Assembly (NCBI RefSeq): GCF_000764205.1
Contig: NZ_JQDZ01000030.1
Location: forward strand, 62,001-126,000
DNA length: 64,000 nt
Direction: 5' to 3'
Origin: Thalassotalea sp. ND16A
Lineage (GTDB): Bacteria; Pseudomonadota; Gammaproteobacteria; Enterobacterales; Alteromonadaceae
How positions within the stretch are numbered: position 1 is the first letter of the stretch; each line of letters begins with the position of its first letter. Made by a program: the position numbers and the translations under genes. Shown in pieces: positions 42,839-51,031 of the stretch. The notes under the pieces were generated by a model. It ran no database searches. It saw only the letters and a list, made by a program, of their open reading frames with translations, and was not told the DNA's origin.

Positions 42839-43954
42839 ATGGGTCTCCGTCGCAGTAAAACCAGTAAAGTTTATTTGCCTTCTAATTCACGTTACAGCCA
42901 ATTTTTATTGGCTGAGTTCAAAATTACCGATAATTTAATCGAGCAGTTTGAAAAACCAGAAAATAATGACAAATTGAAACCGTGGCAAAGTTTTTATCAA
43001 CAATTGTCTGAACAATTGTTTACTGTGTGTGAAGCTGAAGAATTAAACACAGTACATTTTATTGCCAACGATAAGTTACCTCGAGTACGTTTCAGTGAGG
43101 AAGTACGTCATTGGAAAACCGAACAACAAATAACGATTTTCTATAACCCGGAATATCACCAGTGTTATAAAGCTCATTTTGACGGCGCCGTACGAGCAAA
43201 AAAAGTGTCTTTATTATTCTTAGCTACGGGTGACAGCATTCGTACCAGTGCCGCTGATTTTCATCAAAAAGTTAGTAAAGCAGTGGCAACATTAATAAAA
43301 CAACTGAACATACCTGCTGAAAAAGTACGTCTTAGAGATCATCAACATTTAACCTACGATTTATTTGCCAAAGATAAAAATGTGGAAGGCACGAATGCGC
43401 ACACATTGCGTTTGATCCGCAGACGTTACAAAGCGGCTGATTTTATCTTGCCAGAAAAGCACGACACTATCAGTTACGTAGTGGCAAGCATTCCAGTGTC
43501 ACGTAAATTGATAAAACGAGCAGGGATTAATTTGGTTGGGGCTAAATCATATTCTCCTTTGTATCAAATGTTAAGCGATGCGAGTAGCAGTGCTGCAACA
43601 CAATTTGATTTGAAAAATGGTGCCTTTATTGCCAATGGTTTAACGCCAATCGTACGTAATAGTTCAACCAAGCCGGAGCAAGCGGTAGGTGAGCTGCAAA
43701 TGTTAGGTTTTGATCCACAACAGCCTAAACATGAATTCTACTGTTCATGGCAAGATAATCATTTGGTCGATTATGTGCAAATAATATTTGCTGCGACTGA
43801 GCAAGACATCAAAGACAAAGGCTATAGCAAGTTTGTTGACAATGTCGATAAATCATTAAGAAAAATGGCTAACGCACTTGATATGACCCCTGAGCGTGAT
43901 GAAATTGCAGTTCGCTTTCATCAACACCTTGCTTATTCATTGAATCAATCTTAA
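42839..43954 (+). CDS. DUF3083 family protein
   Basis: A 371-residue soluble protein with no signal peptide or membrane segment. It resembles DUF3083 proteins of Colwellia, Shewanella and Pseudoalteromonas by my recollection; the N-terminal RSKTSKVYLPSNSRYSQFLL and the segment HAHLTYDLFAKD-like region (RDHQHLTYDLFAKDKNVEGT) are the parts I rely on. No catalytic motif was recognised. A GAGGT ribosome site precedes ATG 42839. It has its own strong terminator at 44035 and no evident functional partner. Confidence 0.6.
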   Translation: MGLRRSKTSKVYLPSNSRYSQFLLAEFKITDNLIEQFEKPENNDKLKPWQSFYQQLSEQLFTVCEAEELNTVHFIANDKLPRVRFSEEVRHWKTEQQITIFYNPEYHQCYKAHFDGAVRAKKVSLLFLATGDSIRTSAADFHQKVSKAVATLIKQLNIPAEKVRLRDHQHLTYDLFAKDKNVEGTNAHTLRLIRRRYKAADFILPEKHDTISYVVASIPVSRKLIKRAGINLVGAKSYSPLYQMLSDASSSAATQFDLKNGAFIANGLTPIVRNSSTKPEQAVGELQMLGFDPQQPKHEFYCSWQDNHLVDYVQIIFAATEQDIKDKGYSKFVDNVDKSLRKMANALDMTPERDEIAVRFHQHLAYSLNQS

Positions 43955-44034
43955 TTTAATTGCAGTTTATTAGTCTCGACATATTCACTTTTAATGGGTA
44001 TGGTATGAGCCACTAAGACAACTAGCATTGCTAG

Positions 44035-44062
44035 AAAAGCGCTCTTATTTGAGCGCTTTTTT
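44035..44062 (+). terminator. Rho-independent terminator after the DUF3083 gene
   Basis: AAAAGCGCTC and GAGCGCTTTT form a perfect 10-bp stem over TTATTT, then TT. A second hairpin, AAAAAGT/ACTTTTT, follows at 44074-44093. Confidence 0.92.
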
Positions 44063-44101
44063 ATTGCTCGGTGAAAAAGTCATAAAACTTTTTATAGTAA
44101 A

Positions 44102-44192
44102 ATTGCTCGCCATTATTTTTCTTGGGTAAAAAATGGCTCGCCACTATTTTGTTGTTATGATTTTATTCGCCATTTTATCTCGCCATATTTTC
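44102..44192. repeat. Degenerate CTCGCCATTATTTT repeats
   Basis: Four imperfect units (GCTCGCCATTATTTT at 44105, GCTCGCCACTATTTT at 44136, TTCGCCATTTTAT at 44166, CTCGCCATATTTTC at 44179) with irregular spacing of about 13-31 bp. They lie between the DUF3083 terminator and the sigma-54 promoter of the protease. They might be activator-binding sites upstream of that promoter or only a decayed simple repeat. Confidence 0.45.
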
Positions 44193-44288
44193 TCTGACTA
44201 ACAAACGCTGAACAGTTACAGTGTAAGCTTTGTCTGATTAATTAACTGAAAGCCGGAAATATTCAGGCTGTTAAGTTAACTGGTTGTT

Positions 44289-44305
44289 TTGGCACGATTT
44301 TCGCT
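44289..44305 (+). promoter_or_regulatory. Sigma-54 promoter of the repeat-bearing protease gene
   Basis: TTGGCACGATTTTCGCT matches the sigma-54 consensus TGGCACG-N4-TTGCW except for one base, with the invariant GG (44291-44292) and GC (44303-44304) exactly 10 bp apart. Transcription should start near 44316, about 27 nt before ATG 44343. The nearest intact sigma-54 activator gene is at 52814 on the same strand. Confidence 0.78.
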
Positions 44306-44342
44306 TTACTAAAAATAACAATAATAATCATTGGTGAAAATA

Positions 44343-46199
44343 ATGACCGGTAAATCATTTAAAAACATAACAATATTAAAACCTGCGCTTGTGCCTTTGC
44401 TGCTTCTTATGCTGGCAGTGCTTTTTTCTCAAGGCAGCGAATCGCAACCGAAAGCTTCATATATAGTTCAAGGGGCAAGTAAACCGACTCTAGTTTCTGC
44501 TATTGAATCTGTTGGTGGTGAAGTGGTTCACAAATATACGGTGATCCAGGCAATCTCAGCGTTACTTACCTCAAAGCAAGTTGCAATGGTTCATAGTAAG
44601 CATCCGATGATCCGTATGTTTTCTGATGAAGCGGTAAGTTTGAGTGGGGAAAATGGTCATGACGATGATGGCCATGGCAATGAACATGCTGGTGCGCGTG
44701 ATACTTACTTTCCAACTCAAGTTGGTGCCAGTCAGTTGCATACCGAAGGGATCACTGGTAAAGGCGTTGGCGTGGCTATTATTGATAGTGGCTTAGCAAA
44801 GTTTAAACAGATTAAAAAAGATACCTATGGTGAAAAACGTAAAATTCATCTCCATAGTGTGATTAAAGGGTCGAAAGCGGGTAAAGACAAATATGGTCAT
44901 GGTAGCCACATCACCAGTCTTATTGCCAACAGTTCGTCTACCCACAACAGCAATGGCGAAGAGGTCGATTCATTTAAAGGTGTAGCTCCTGACGTTGAAT
45001 TAACGGTAGTCAAAGCGTTTGATAAAAATGGCCATTCTACTTACAGCCATGTACTTAAAGCCATAGAGTATGTGGTTAACCATCGTGAAAAATTTAATAT
45101 CAAAGTGTTAAATTTGTCTTTTAGTGCGAAGCCGCAATCGTTTTATTGGCAAGATCCTATCAATCAGGCGTTAATGGTTGCCTGGCAAGAAGGGATCACG
45201 GTATTTGCTTCCGCTGGCAATAGTGGCTCTGAGGCGATGTCTATTGGTGTGCCGGGCAATAACCCGTATGTAATTACTATCGGCGCGACTTCAGATAATT
45301 ACACTCCGTATGAGCCCAGTGATGACTTTATCACTTCATTCTCAAGTGCCGGTCCTACCGTTGAGGGGTTTTTAAAGCCTGAACTGGTAGCCCCTGGTGG
45401 TCACGTGCAAGGGTTAATGGCTAAGTCATCAAAGATTTATCAAAACTACCCTCAGTACGCTGATGGTGGAGATTATTTCTTATTGTCGGGTACGTCGCAA
45501 TCGACAGCTATTGCCAGTGGGGTTGCGGCATTAATGTTGCAGGATCAGCCAAACCTAAGCCCGGATGACATCAAATGTCGGTTAATTTCATCGGCAATGG
45601 TTGGCTCTAATGATGCGGGGTTAAGCTACAGTATCTTTCAGCAAGGTGCAGGTATGATCAACGCATCTTGGGCTGTTGACAGTGAACATTTTGATTGTGC
45701 CAATCAAGGAATGGATATTGCCAATGAGTTAAATGACTCTCAGCATTATGCAGGCCCTGCTCGTAGGTACGAAGATAATGGCGATTTTTATATTTTGGGT
45801 GTCGAAGGTTCAGAGTGGGATGGTGTTTATCGTGAAGCTCACTTGTGGCCAAACGCGCACTTGTGGCCAAACGCCCACTTGTGGCCAAACGCGCACCTGT
45901 GGCCAAACGCGCACCTGTGGCCAAACGCCCACCTGTGGCCAAACGCGCACTTGTGGCCAAACGCCCACTTGTGGCCAAACGCGCACCTGTGGCCAAACGC
46001 GCACCTGTGGCCAAACGCACACCTGTGGCCAAACGCGCACTTGTGGCCAAACGCGCACTTGTGGCCAAATTCCAACCTTTGGGGCGATGCTCCGGTATGG
46101 GAAGATGCACACTTGTGGCCTAATGCAAACTCATTTACGAATGGTAGTAATGACATGAACTCGGTAAGTTTTATCAATAACTGGGTAGAACAACAATAA
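44343..46199 (+). CDS. Secreted S8 subtilisin-like protease with C-terminal AHLWPN hexapeptide repeats
   Basis: From ATG 44343 (GGTGA upstream) it has 618 residues. An N-terminal hydrophobic segment (PALVPLLLLMLAVLFSQG) serves as signal. Residues ~38-95 resemble an inhibitor-I9 propeptide (ASYIVQGASKPTLVSAIESV). The S8 catalytic triad is complete: Asp148 (GVAIIDSGLAKF), His186 (YGHGSHITSLIA) and Ser385 (LSGTSQSTAIASGVAALM). Residues 499-576 are thirteen exact AHLWPN hexapeptides, followed by SNLWGD, APVWED and another AHLWPN. xxLWGD-type hexapeptide runs are known in other S8 proteases, so the tail is a variant of that theme; its role is unknown. The gene has a sigma-54 promoter and two downstream hairpins. 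Confidence 0.92.
   Translation: MTGKSFKNITILKPALVPLLLLMLAVLFSQGSESQPKASYIVQGASKPTLVSAIESVGGEVVHKYTVIQAISALLTSKQVAMVHSKHPMIRMFSDEAVSLSGENGHDDDGHGNEHAGARDTYFPTQVGASQLHTEGITGKGVGVAIIDSGLAKFKQIKKDTYGEKRKIHLHSVIKGSKAGKDKYGHGSHITSLIANSSSTHNSNGEEVDSFKGVAPDVELTVVKAFDKNGHSTYSHVLKAIEYVVNHREKFNIKVLNLSFSAKPQSFYWQDPINQALMVAWQEGITVFASAGNSGSEAMSIGVPGNNPYVITIGATSDNYTPYEPSDDFITSFSSAGPTVEGFLKPELVAPGGHVQGLMAKSSKIYQNYPQYADGGDYFLLSGTSQSTAIASGVAALMLQDQPNLSPDDIKCRLISSAMVGSNDAGLSYSIFQQGAGMINASWAVDSEHFDCANQGMDIANELNDSQHYAGPARRYEDNGDFYILGVEGSEWDGVYREAHLWPNAHLWPNAHLWPNAHLWPNAHLWPNAHLWPNAHLWPNAHLWPNAHLWPNAHLWPNAHLWPNAHLWPNAHLWPNSNLWGDAPVWEDAHLWPNANSFTNGSNDMNSVSFINNWVEQQ
45837..46124 (+). repeat. 18-bp tandem repeat encoding AHLWPN (13 perfect + 3 degenerate units)
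   Basis: Thirteen contiguous 18-bp units (45837-46070), then three diverged ones to 46124. Units differ only at synonymous positions (GCG/GCC/GCA/GCT for Ala; TTG/CTG for Leu). Units 3-7 (45873-45962) and 8-12 (45963-46052) are the same 90-bp block apart from one base, so the array grew by block duplication. Confidence 0.97.
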
Positions 46200-46229
46200 T
46201 TGGCTAGAACGACAATCATTTGATCTGTC

Positions 46230-46269
46230 CTTACCCTTTTGAGCCATCTCCCAGGTTCAAGAGGGTAAG
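46230..46269 (+). terminator. Long imperfect stem-loop after the protease gene
   Basis: CTTACCCTTTTGAGCC pairs with GGTTCAAGAGGGTAAG (two G-U type mismatches) over an 8-nt loop. It lies 31 bp after the stop and would shield the 3' end of the protease mRNA. No T run follows. Confidence 0.7.
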
Positions 46270-46330
46270 TACCTCCTCGGCAATTGCTTCCTAGATAATA
46301 ACCTGCATTTTTCTCCCTGTATGTACAAAT

Positions 46331-46357
46331 AAAACGCTATTAAAGCGCTTTTTTTTA
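46331..46357 (+). terminator. Terminator between the protease gene and the sensor operon
   Basis: AAAACGCT and AGCGCTTTT pair with one bulged base, followed by a continuous T run. Together with the 46230 hairpin it separates protease transcription from the sensor operon. Confidence 0.7.
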
Positions 46358-46453
46358 CTGTTTTAATGGTGTGTTTTGGCGATTAGATAATGACAAAATG
46401 CGGTACAAATGTTATTAATAATTAAAAATAATAATAATATTTAAGTTGCCGTA

Positions 46454-49400
46454 ATGCCGCCGCATAAAATCCAGTCTCAGCAAATCCGCATAACACTGTT
46501 TTTCTTACTTTTATTCATCATTGTCGGCATTTTTACTCAGGTTAAAGCAAATACCAATTCGTTAAATCTAAGCGTGAATAGTCAATTACAATTTACCAAT
46601 CTAAACGATGCAGAAATTTTGTCTCACCCAGCGGTGAATACCATAGTGCAAGATAAAATGGGCTTCATCTGGCTGGGTAATCAAAACGGCCTTAATCGTT
46701 TTGATGGTATTTCATCGAAAATATATACGCATGTACCGGGAGATATAACCAGTTTGGCGAGCACTTGGGTCAACAAAATCTATGTTGACTCGGAAGAACG
46801 ATTATGGGTATTAGGAAATGGTGGCATCAGTTTATATTTGCCTGAAATTGATGGCTTTAAAAATTACAACAACAATGCCGATCTCAAAGCCGATTTAGGA
46901 AAAAATTATAAAGCCATTGCTGAAGATGATAATGGTTCACTTTGGTTTGCCAGCAAAGGCATTGTCACTTTAGATATCAAAACCTCTGCATTTAATCTGA
47001 TCGATGAATTTGACAACGTGTTAATTTCGGATCTTATTTTTGATAGTCAACAAAATTTGTGGGTCGCAACTGAAAAGAACGGGTTACGAGTGAAACTTTC
47101 TGGTCAAGATACATTCCAGACCTTTACTACTGAGACTAAGGTGGCAATACCAAGCGATAAAATTCAAACCGTTTTTGAAGATCAACAACATCGCTTCTGG
47201 GTGGCAACCGAAGATGCTGGTATTTTTCTATTTGATTTGAACAATGGCGTAAGTAAATCGTTTCGCTACCAGGAAGGTGATGAAACTAGCCTGTGTTCTA
47301 ACTATGTCCTCGACATTTACCAAGACAGTAAAAGTTCGTTATGGTTTGCAACTGATCACGGGCTTTGTCAATTTGATCCAAAAAATCACAATTTTATCCG
47401 CCATGTTAGTAGCAATGCCCGGGTCAATAGTTTAATCGATAACAGAGTAAAATCGCTTTACCAAGATGCGGGGGGGGTAATGTGGGTTGGTACTTTTGCC
47501 GGAGTAAGTCGCTGGAATGCGGAATCGACACCTTTTAATCATTTCAGTAAAAACTTTGGTGCCGGAAAAGGCTTATCCTCGAATGTGATTGCGGCAATTA
47601 CCGAAGATCCGGCCGGCAATATTTATGTTGGTACCTGGGGTGGGGGACTTAACATCATTGCCGCAGATACGGGGAGCATAAACGTTTTAACGGTCGATAA
47701 GAACGATCCCGATGCCTTACAAGATGAGCGGGTAATGAGCCTGTTAATGGATAGTAAAGAAAACCTTTGGGTCGGCACTTTTGGTTCCGGTTTGCATGTT
47801 AAAGCCAAAGGCAGTTCAGTATTTACGGTATTTAATCACCAAGCCGAAAACCTTAAGTCGTTAAGCAGTAACAAGGTGAGTAAAATCATTGAACTGGAAA
47901 ATGGCGTGGTCGCCGTAGCCACGTTCGGTGGTGGACTGAACCTGGTGCAGCAAAATGGCAATATTGTTCGCATTATGCATGATCCCGAGGATGATAACTC
48001 CATATCCAGTAATAAGATTCTGGATATTATCAAAGAAAATAAACATATTTTATGGATTGCAACCCGAGGTGGTGGGATCAACCGATACAACCTTGATACC
48101 GGCAACAATACCCGCTTTTTGGTGGATGAAAGCAATAAGAATTCAATCGTTAGTAATAGCATTGTCAGCTTACTAAGCACGGATAAGTATATCTGGATGG
48201 CGAGCGAAGATTTTGGTATTTCGAGAATAAGCCGCAGTGATTTTGAACTCGGCATTGTCCATTTTGAGCATATCGGGATTAATCAGGGATTACCCAGTAA
48301 CGTAGGTTATGGTCTGGTAGAAGATGATGACGGTTTTGTCTGGTTAAGCCATACCCGAGGTTTAAGCCGAATTTCACCGATGGATTTATCGATTAATAAT
48401 TTTAATAAAACTCATGGCTTACAAGATGATGATTTTAACGCCGGCGCATACTATAAATCGAAAACTGGGAAAATATATTTTGGTGGGCCAAATGGCTTTA
48501 ATAGTTTTATGCACGACAATGTGCCTATTAACCACAACCAACCACCATTGAGGTTAACGAAATTTTCTAAATTTAATCAGCCGGTTGCCATCCATAAAAT
48601 GTTTAGAAATGATGGCGTGTTAGAACTGAAGCATTCAGACTCTTTTCTTGAATTTGAATTTGCCGCACTCGATTACACCAAACCAGAGAACAACCAATAT
48701 CAATATATGATGCAAGGGTTTAATACCCAGTGGATTGATTCCGGCAATATTAACCGTACCACGTTCAGTAGCTTACCGCACGGAAACTATATCTTTCGGG
48801 TAAGAGGAAGTAATAATGATGGCCAATGGAGTGAAGCCGAATTAAGCATTGCCATTGAAGTCACACCGCCGCTTTGGTTAAGTTGGCCAGCGTATCTTTT
48901 CTATCTGGCAATCATACTGCTGATGGCTTATTTTATTCATCGTAGTCAACAGATAAAATTACAGAAACAAATTGCTTATCAAGAGCAATTAAAGGCCGAA
49001 GTAAACCTGAGAACGAAAGAATTGCAAACCGCGAATTCGGCTTTAGAACAAGCGGTGGTTGAAATTCATTCGGCAAAAGTACTCGCTGAAAAAGCGGCCA
49101 ATACCAAAGCAAACTTTTTGGCGACGATGAGTCACGAAATTCGTACGCCAATGAACAGTATTATTGGTATGAGTGATTTATTGCTAAAAACTGGATTAAA
49201 TCGAAGTCAAAACCATTTTGTCACTTCCGTGCAAAATGCGGGGGAAATGTTATTAGAGCTGATTAATGACATTTTAGATTTTTCTAAAATGGAAGCCGAT
49301 AAAATTGAATTAGAACAACAACGTTTTAATATTCATCATCTACTCGAAGAAGTCAGTTTCTTATTTGCCAATCGAGCGCACAGTAAGGGGGTCGAGCTTA

Positions 49401-51031
49401 CCTTATATATCGATGTTGGTTGCGCCGAAATGATCAATGCTGATCCGTTAAGGATTAAACAAGTGATCTCTAATTTATTGGGTAATGCGATTAAATTCAC
49501 CGAAACTGGTCATATTGAATTAATGGCAACCTCGGTTAACGATGAATTGATCATCGAAGTTAGCGATACTGGTATTGGCATTAGTGCGTTAAATCAAAGT
49601 AAAATTTTTCAAGTGTTTCAACAAGAAGACAATTCTACAACCCGCAAATACGGTGGTACCGGGCTGGGGTTGGCCATTACCAAAAAGCTTGTTGAAGTCA
49701 TGTCTGGTAACATCAGTGTGTGTTCAACACCAGGTTCAGGCTCTACTTTTACGGTAACTCTACCGTTGGTAGCTGTAGATACTGCTGCCTTGCCAGCGAA
49801 GCATATTGATGCAACCGTTTATATTCTCGCGACTAATCAACATATCAATCGAATGGCGATTAATACCTTACAACGAATTCAGGTGAATTATAAAGATATC
49901 AGCGCTCAAGCAAACATCGAAGTTGTTGCTAGCGACAACCGTTCTGCGTTATATCTGGTTGATGCCGAAATGCTCAAGCAAACTCATATCTATAAACAAC
50001 TCAGTCATCATGCTGGTAATGTCATTATTATGGGCAATAGCGGAGAAAAGCTGGATTTATTAGCCGCAGCTCGTAGTATCGACAAGCCCTTAAGATCGCA
50101 AGCTCTGCTTGAATTACTTGAAGATTGCTTAACGGGTGATTTCAGTTCTGATAAACACAAAGCTTTACCTCTAGTGTTGGACGTTGAAGAATTTAAGGCG
50201 CACATTCTTTTGGTTGAAGATTCCGAGACGAACCAGGAAGTGGCAACAGCCATGTTGCAATTATTTGGCTGTGAAGTTGAAATAGCCAGCAATGGGGTGA
50301 TAGCAATAGAAAAAGTTCAGCACAATCACTATGATCTTATTTTCATGGATTGTCAGATGCCGGTGATGGATGGCTTTAAAGCCAGCCAAATGATCCGTAA
50401 ATGGCAGCATCAGCAGAATTTAAAAGCTACACCAATTGTGGCATTAACGGCAGGAGTAGGCTTAGGCTACGAAAAAGACTGCATTACGGCGGGGATGAAT
50501 AGTTACATTTATAAACCGTTAACCACTAATGTGTTATTGTCGGTTCTGAAAAAATACCTAAACCATTTAATGGTTCCGTCAACGGAGTTGCAAGAGCACA
50601 AGCATGAGCCGTTTTTATTCGAACCCACTGAGCAGCCGAAAGAGCCGCACGAATACATAGCAGAGAGTAAATTTGATTGTTTAATTGATATGGTGGCTAT
50701 TGACGCCATCAGAGAAATTGAAAAGATCACCAACCGGGCGATATATTCTCGTGTTCTGGAAACGTTTAAACTGGAGTTTGTAAATAAATCCAATAGTTTA
50801 AAAGTAAGCCTCGGCAATAATGACAGTGACAATGTAAAAAAAATAGCGCATGCAATGAAATCACTTTGTGCGAATGTAGGCGCAAAAGAGTTGAGTAATT
50901 TAAGTATTTTACTAGAGCAAGATGCACGCAGAGGGCCGCTGGATGAATGTCATGCGTCGGCCGCTAAAATGGATACTATTTACCAGGAAACCATAGTCTT
51001 TTTAGACGATATTGCCAGAGAGGTTGTATGA
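46454..51031 (+). CDS. Giant hybrid sensor kinase (beta-propeller, Y_Y_Y, HisKA, HATPase, REC, Hpt)
   Basis: A 1525-residue one-protein phosphorelay. Residues ~10-33 are a signal or signal-anchor. Residues ~45-720 are two sets of Reg_prop beta-propeller repeats (recurring MGFIWLGNQNGLNRFD, ENLWVGTFGSGLHV and ILWIATRGGGINRY). A Y_Y_Y domain (~745-805) and a transmembrane helix (~815-835) follow. The cytoplasmic part has HisKA with His894 (MSHEIRTPMNSIIGM), HATPase (N box NLLGNAIKF; DTGIGIS; GTGLGLAI), a receiver with Asp near 1297 (LIFMDCQMPVMDG), and an Hpt domain with His near 1465 (IAHAMKSL). The ligand is unknown; similar sensors often read sugars or peptides in the periplasm. The stop overlaps the next start (ATGA). 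Confidence 0.94.
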   Translation: MPPHKIQSQQIRITLFFLLLFIIVGIFTQVKANTNSLNLSVNSQLQFTNLNDAEILSHPAVNTIVQDKMGFIWLGNQNGLNRFDGISSKIYTHVPGDITSLASTWVNKIYVDSEERLWVLGNGGISLYLPEIDGFKNYNNNADLKADLGKNYKAIAEDDNGSLWFASKGIVTLDIKTSAFNLIDEFDNVLISDLIFDSQQNLWVATEKNGLRVKLSGQDTFQTFTTETKVAIPSDKIQTVFEDQQHRFWVATEDAGIFLFDLNNGVSKSFRYQEGDETSLCSNYVLDIYQDSKSSLWFATDHGLCQFDPKNHNFIRHVSSNARVNSLIDNRVKSLYQDAGGVMWVGTFAGVSRWNAESTPFNHFSKNFGAGKGLSSNVIAAITEDPAGNIYVGTWGGGLNIIAADTGSINVLTVDKNDPDALQDERVMSLLMDSKENLWVGTFGSGLHVKAKGSSVFTVFNHQAENLKSLSSNKVSKIIELENGVVAVATFGGGLNLVQQNGNIVRIMHDPEDDNSISSNKILDIIKENKHILWIATRGGGINRYNLDTGNNTRFLVDESNKNSIVSNSIVSLLSTDKYIWMASEDFGISRISRSDFELGIVHFEHIGINQGLPSNVGYGLVEDDDGFVWLSHTRGLSRISPMDLSINNFNKTHGLQDDDFNAGAYYKSKTGKIYFGGPNGFNSFMHDNVPINHNQPPLRLTKFSKFNQPVAIHKMFRNDGVLELKHSDSFLEFEFAALDYTKPENNQYQYMMQGFNTQWIDSGNINRTTFSSLPHGNYIFRVRGSNNDGQWSEAELSIAIEVTPPLWLSWPAYLFYLAIILLMAYFIHRSQQIKLQKQIAYQEQLKAEVNLRTKELQTANSALEQAVVEIHSAKVLAEKAANTKANFLATMSHEIRTPMNSIIGMSDLLLKTGLNRSQNHFVTSVQNAGEMLLELINDILDFSKMEADKIELEQQRFNIHHLLEEVSFLFANRAHSKGVELTLYIDVGCAEMINADPLRIKQVISNLLGNAIKFTETGHIELMATSVNDELIIEVSDTGIGISALNQSKIFQVFQQEDNSTTRKYGGTGLGLAITKKLVEVMSGNISVCSTPGSGSTFTVTLPLVAVDTAALPAKHIDATVYILATNQHINRMAINTLQRIQVNYKDISAQANIEVVASDNRSALYLVDAEMLKQTHIYKQLSHHAGNVIIMGNSGEKLDLLAAARSIDKPLRSQALLELLEDCLTGDFSSDKHKALPLVLDVEEFKAHILLVEDSETNQEVATAMLQLFGCEVEIASNGVIAIEKVQHNHYDLIFMDCQMPVMDGFKASQMIRKWQHQQNLKATPIVALTAGVGLGYEKDCITAGMNSYIYKPLTTNVLLSVLKKYLNHLMVPSTELQEHKHEPFLFEPTEQPKEPHEYIAESKFDCLIDMVAIDAIREIEKITNRAIYSRVLETFKLEFVNKSNSLKVSLGNNDSDNVKKIAHAMKSLCANVGAKELSNLSILLEQDARRGPLDECHASAAKMDTIYQETIVFLDDIAREVV

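Noticed and set aside
45837-46124. Regular short repeats that could be taken for a CRISPR array
   Set aside because: Units of 18 bp are contiguous with no unique spacers and lie in frame within the protease gene.
45658-46219. Several long ORFs in other frames over the hexapeptide repeat
   Set aside because: An 18-bp repeat is open in every frame by construction; none has a ribosome site or family match.
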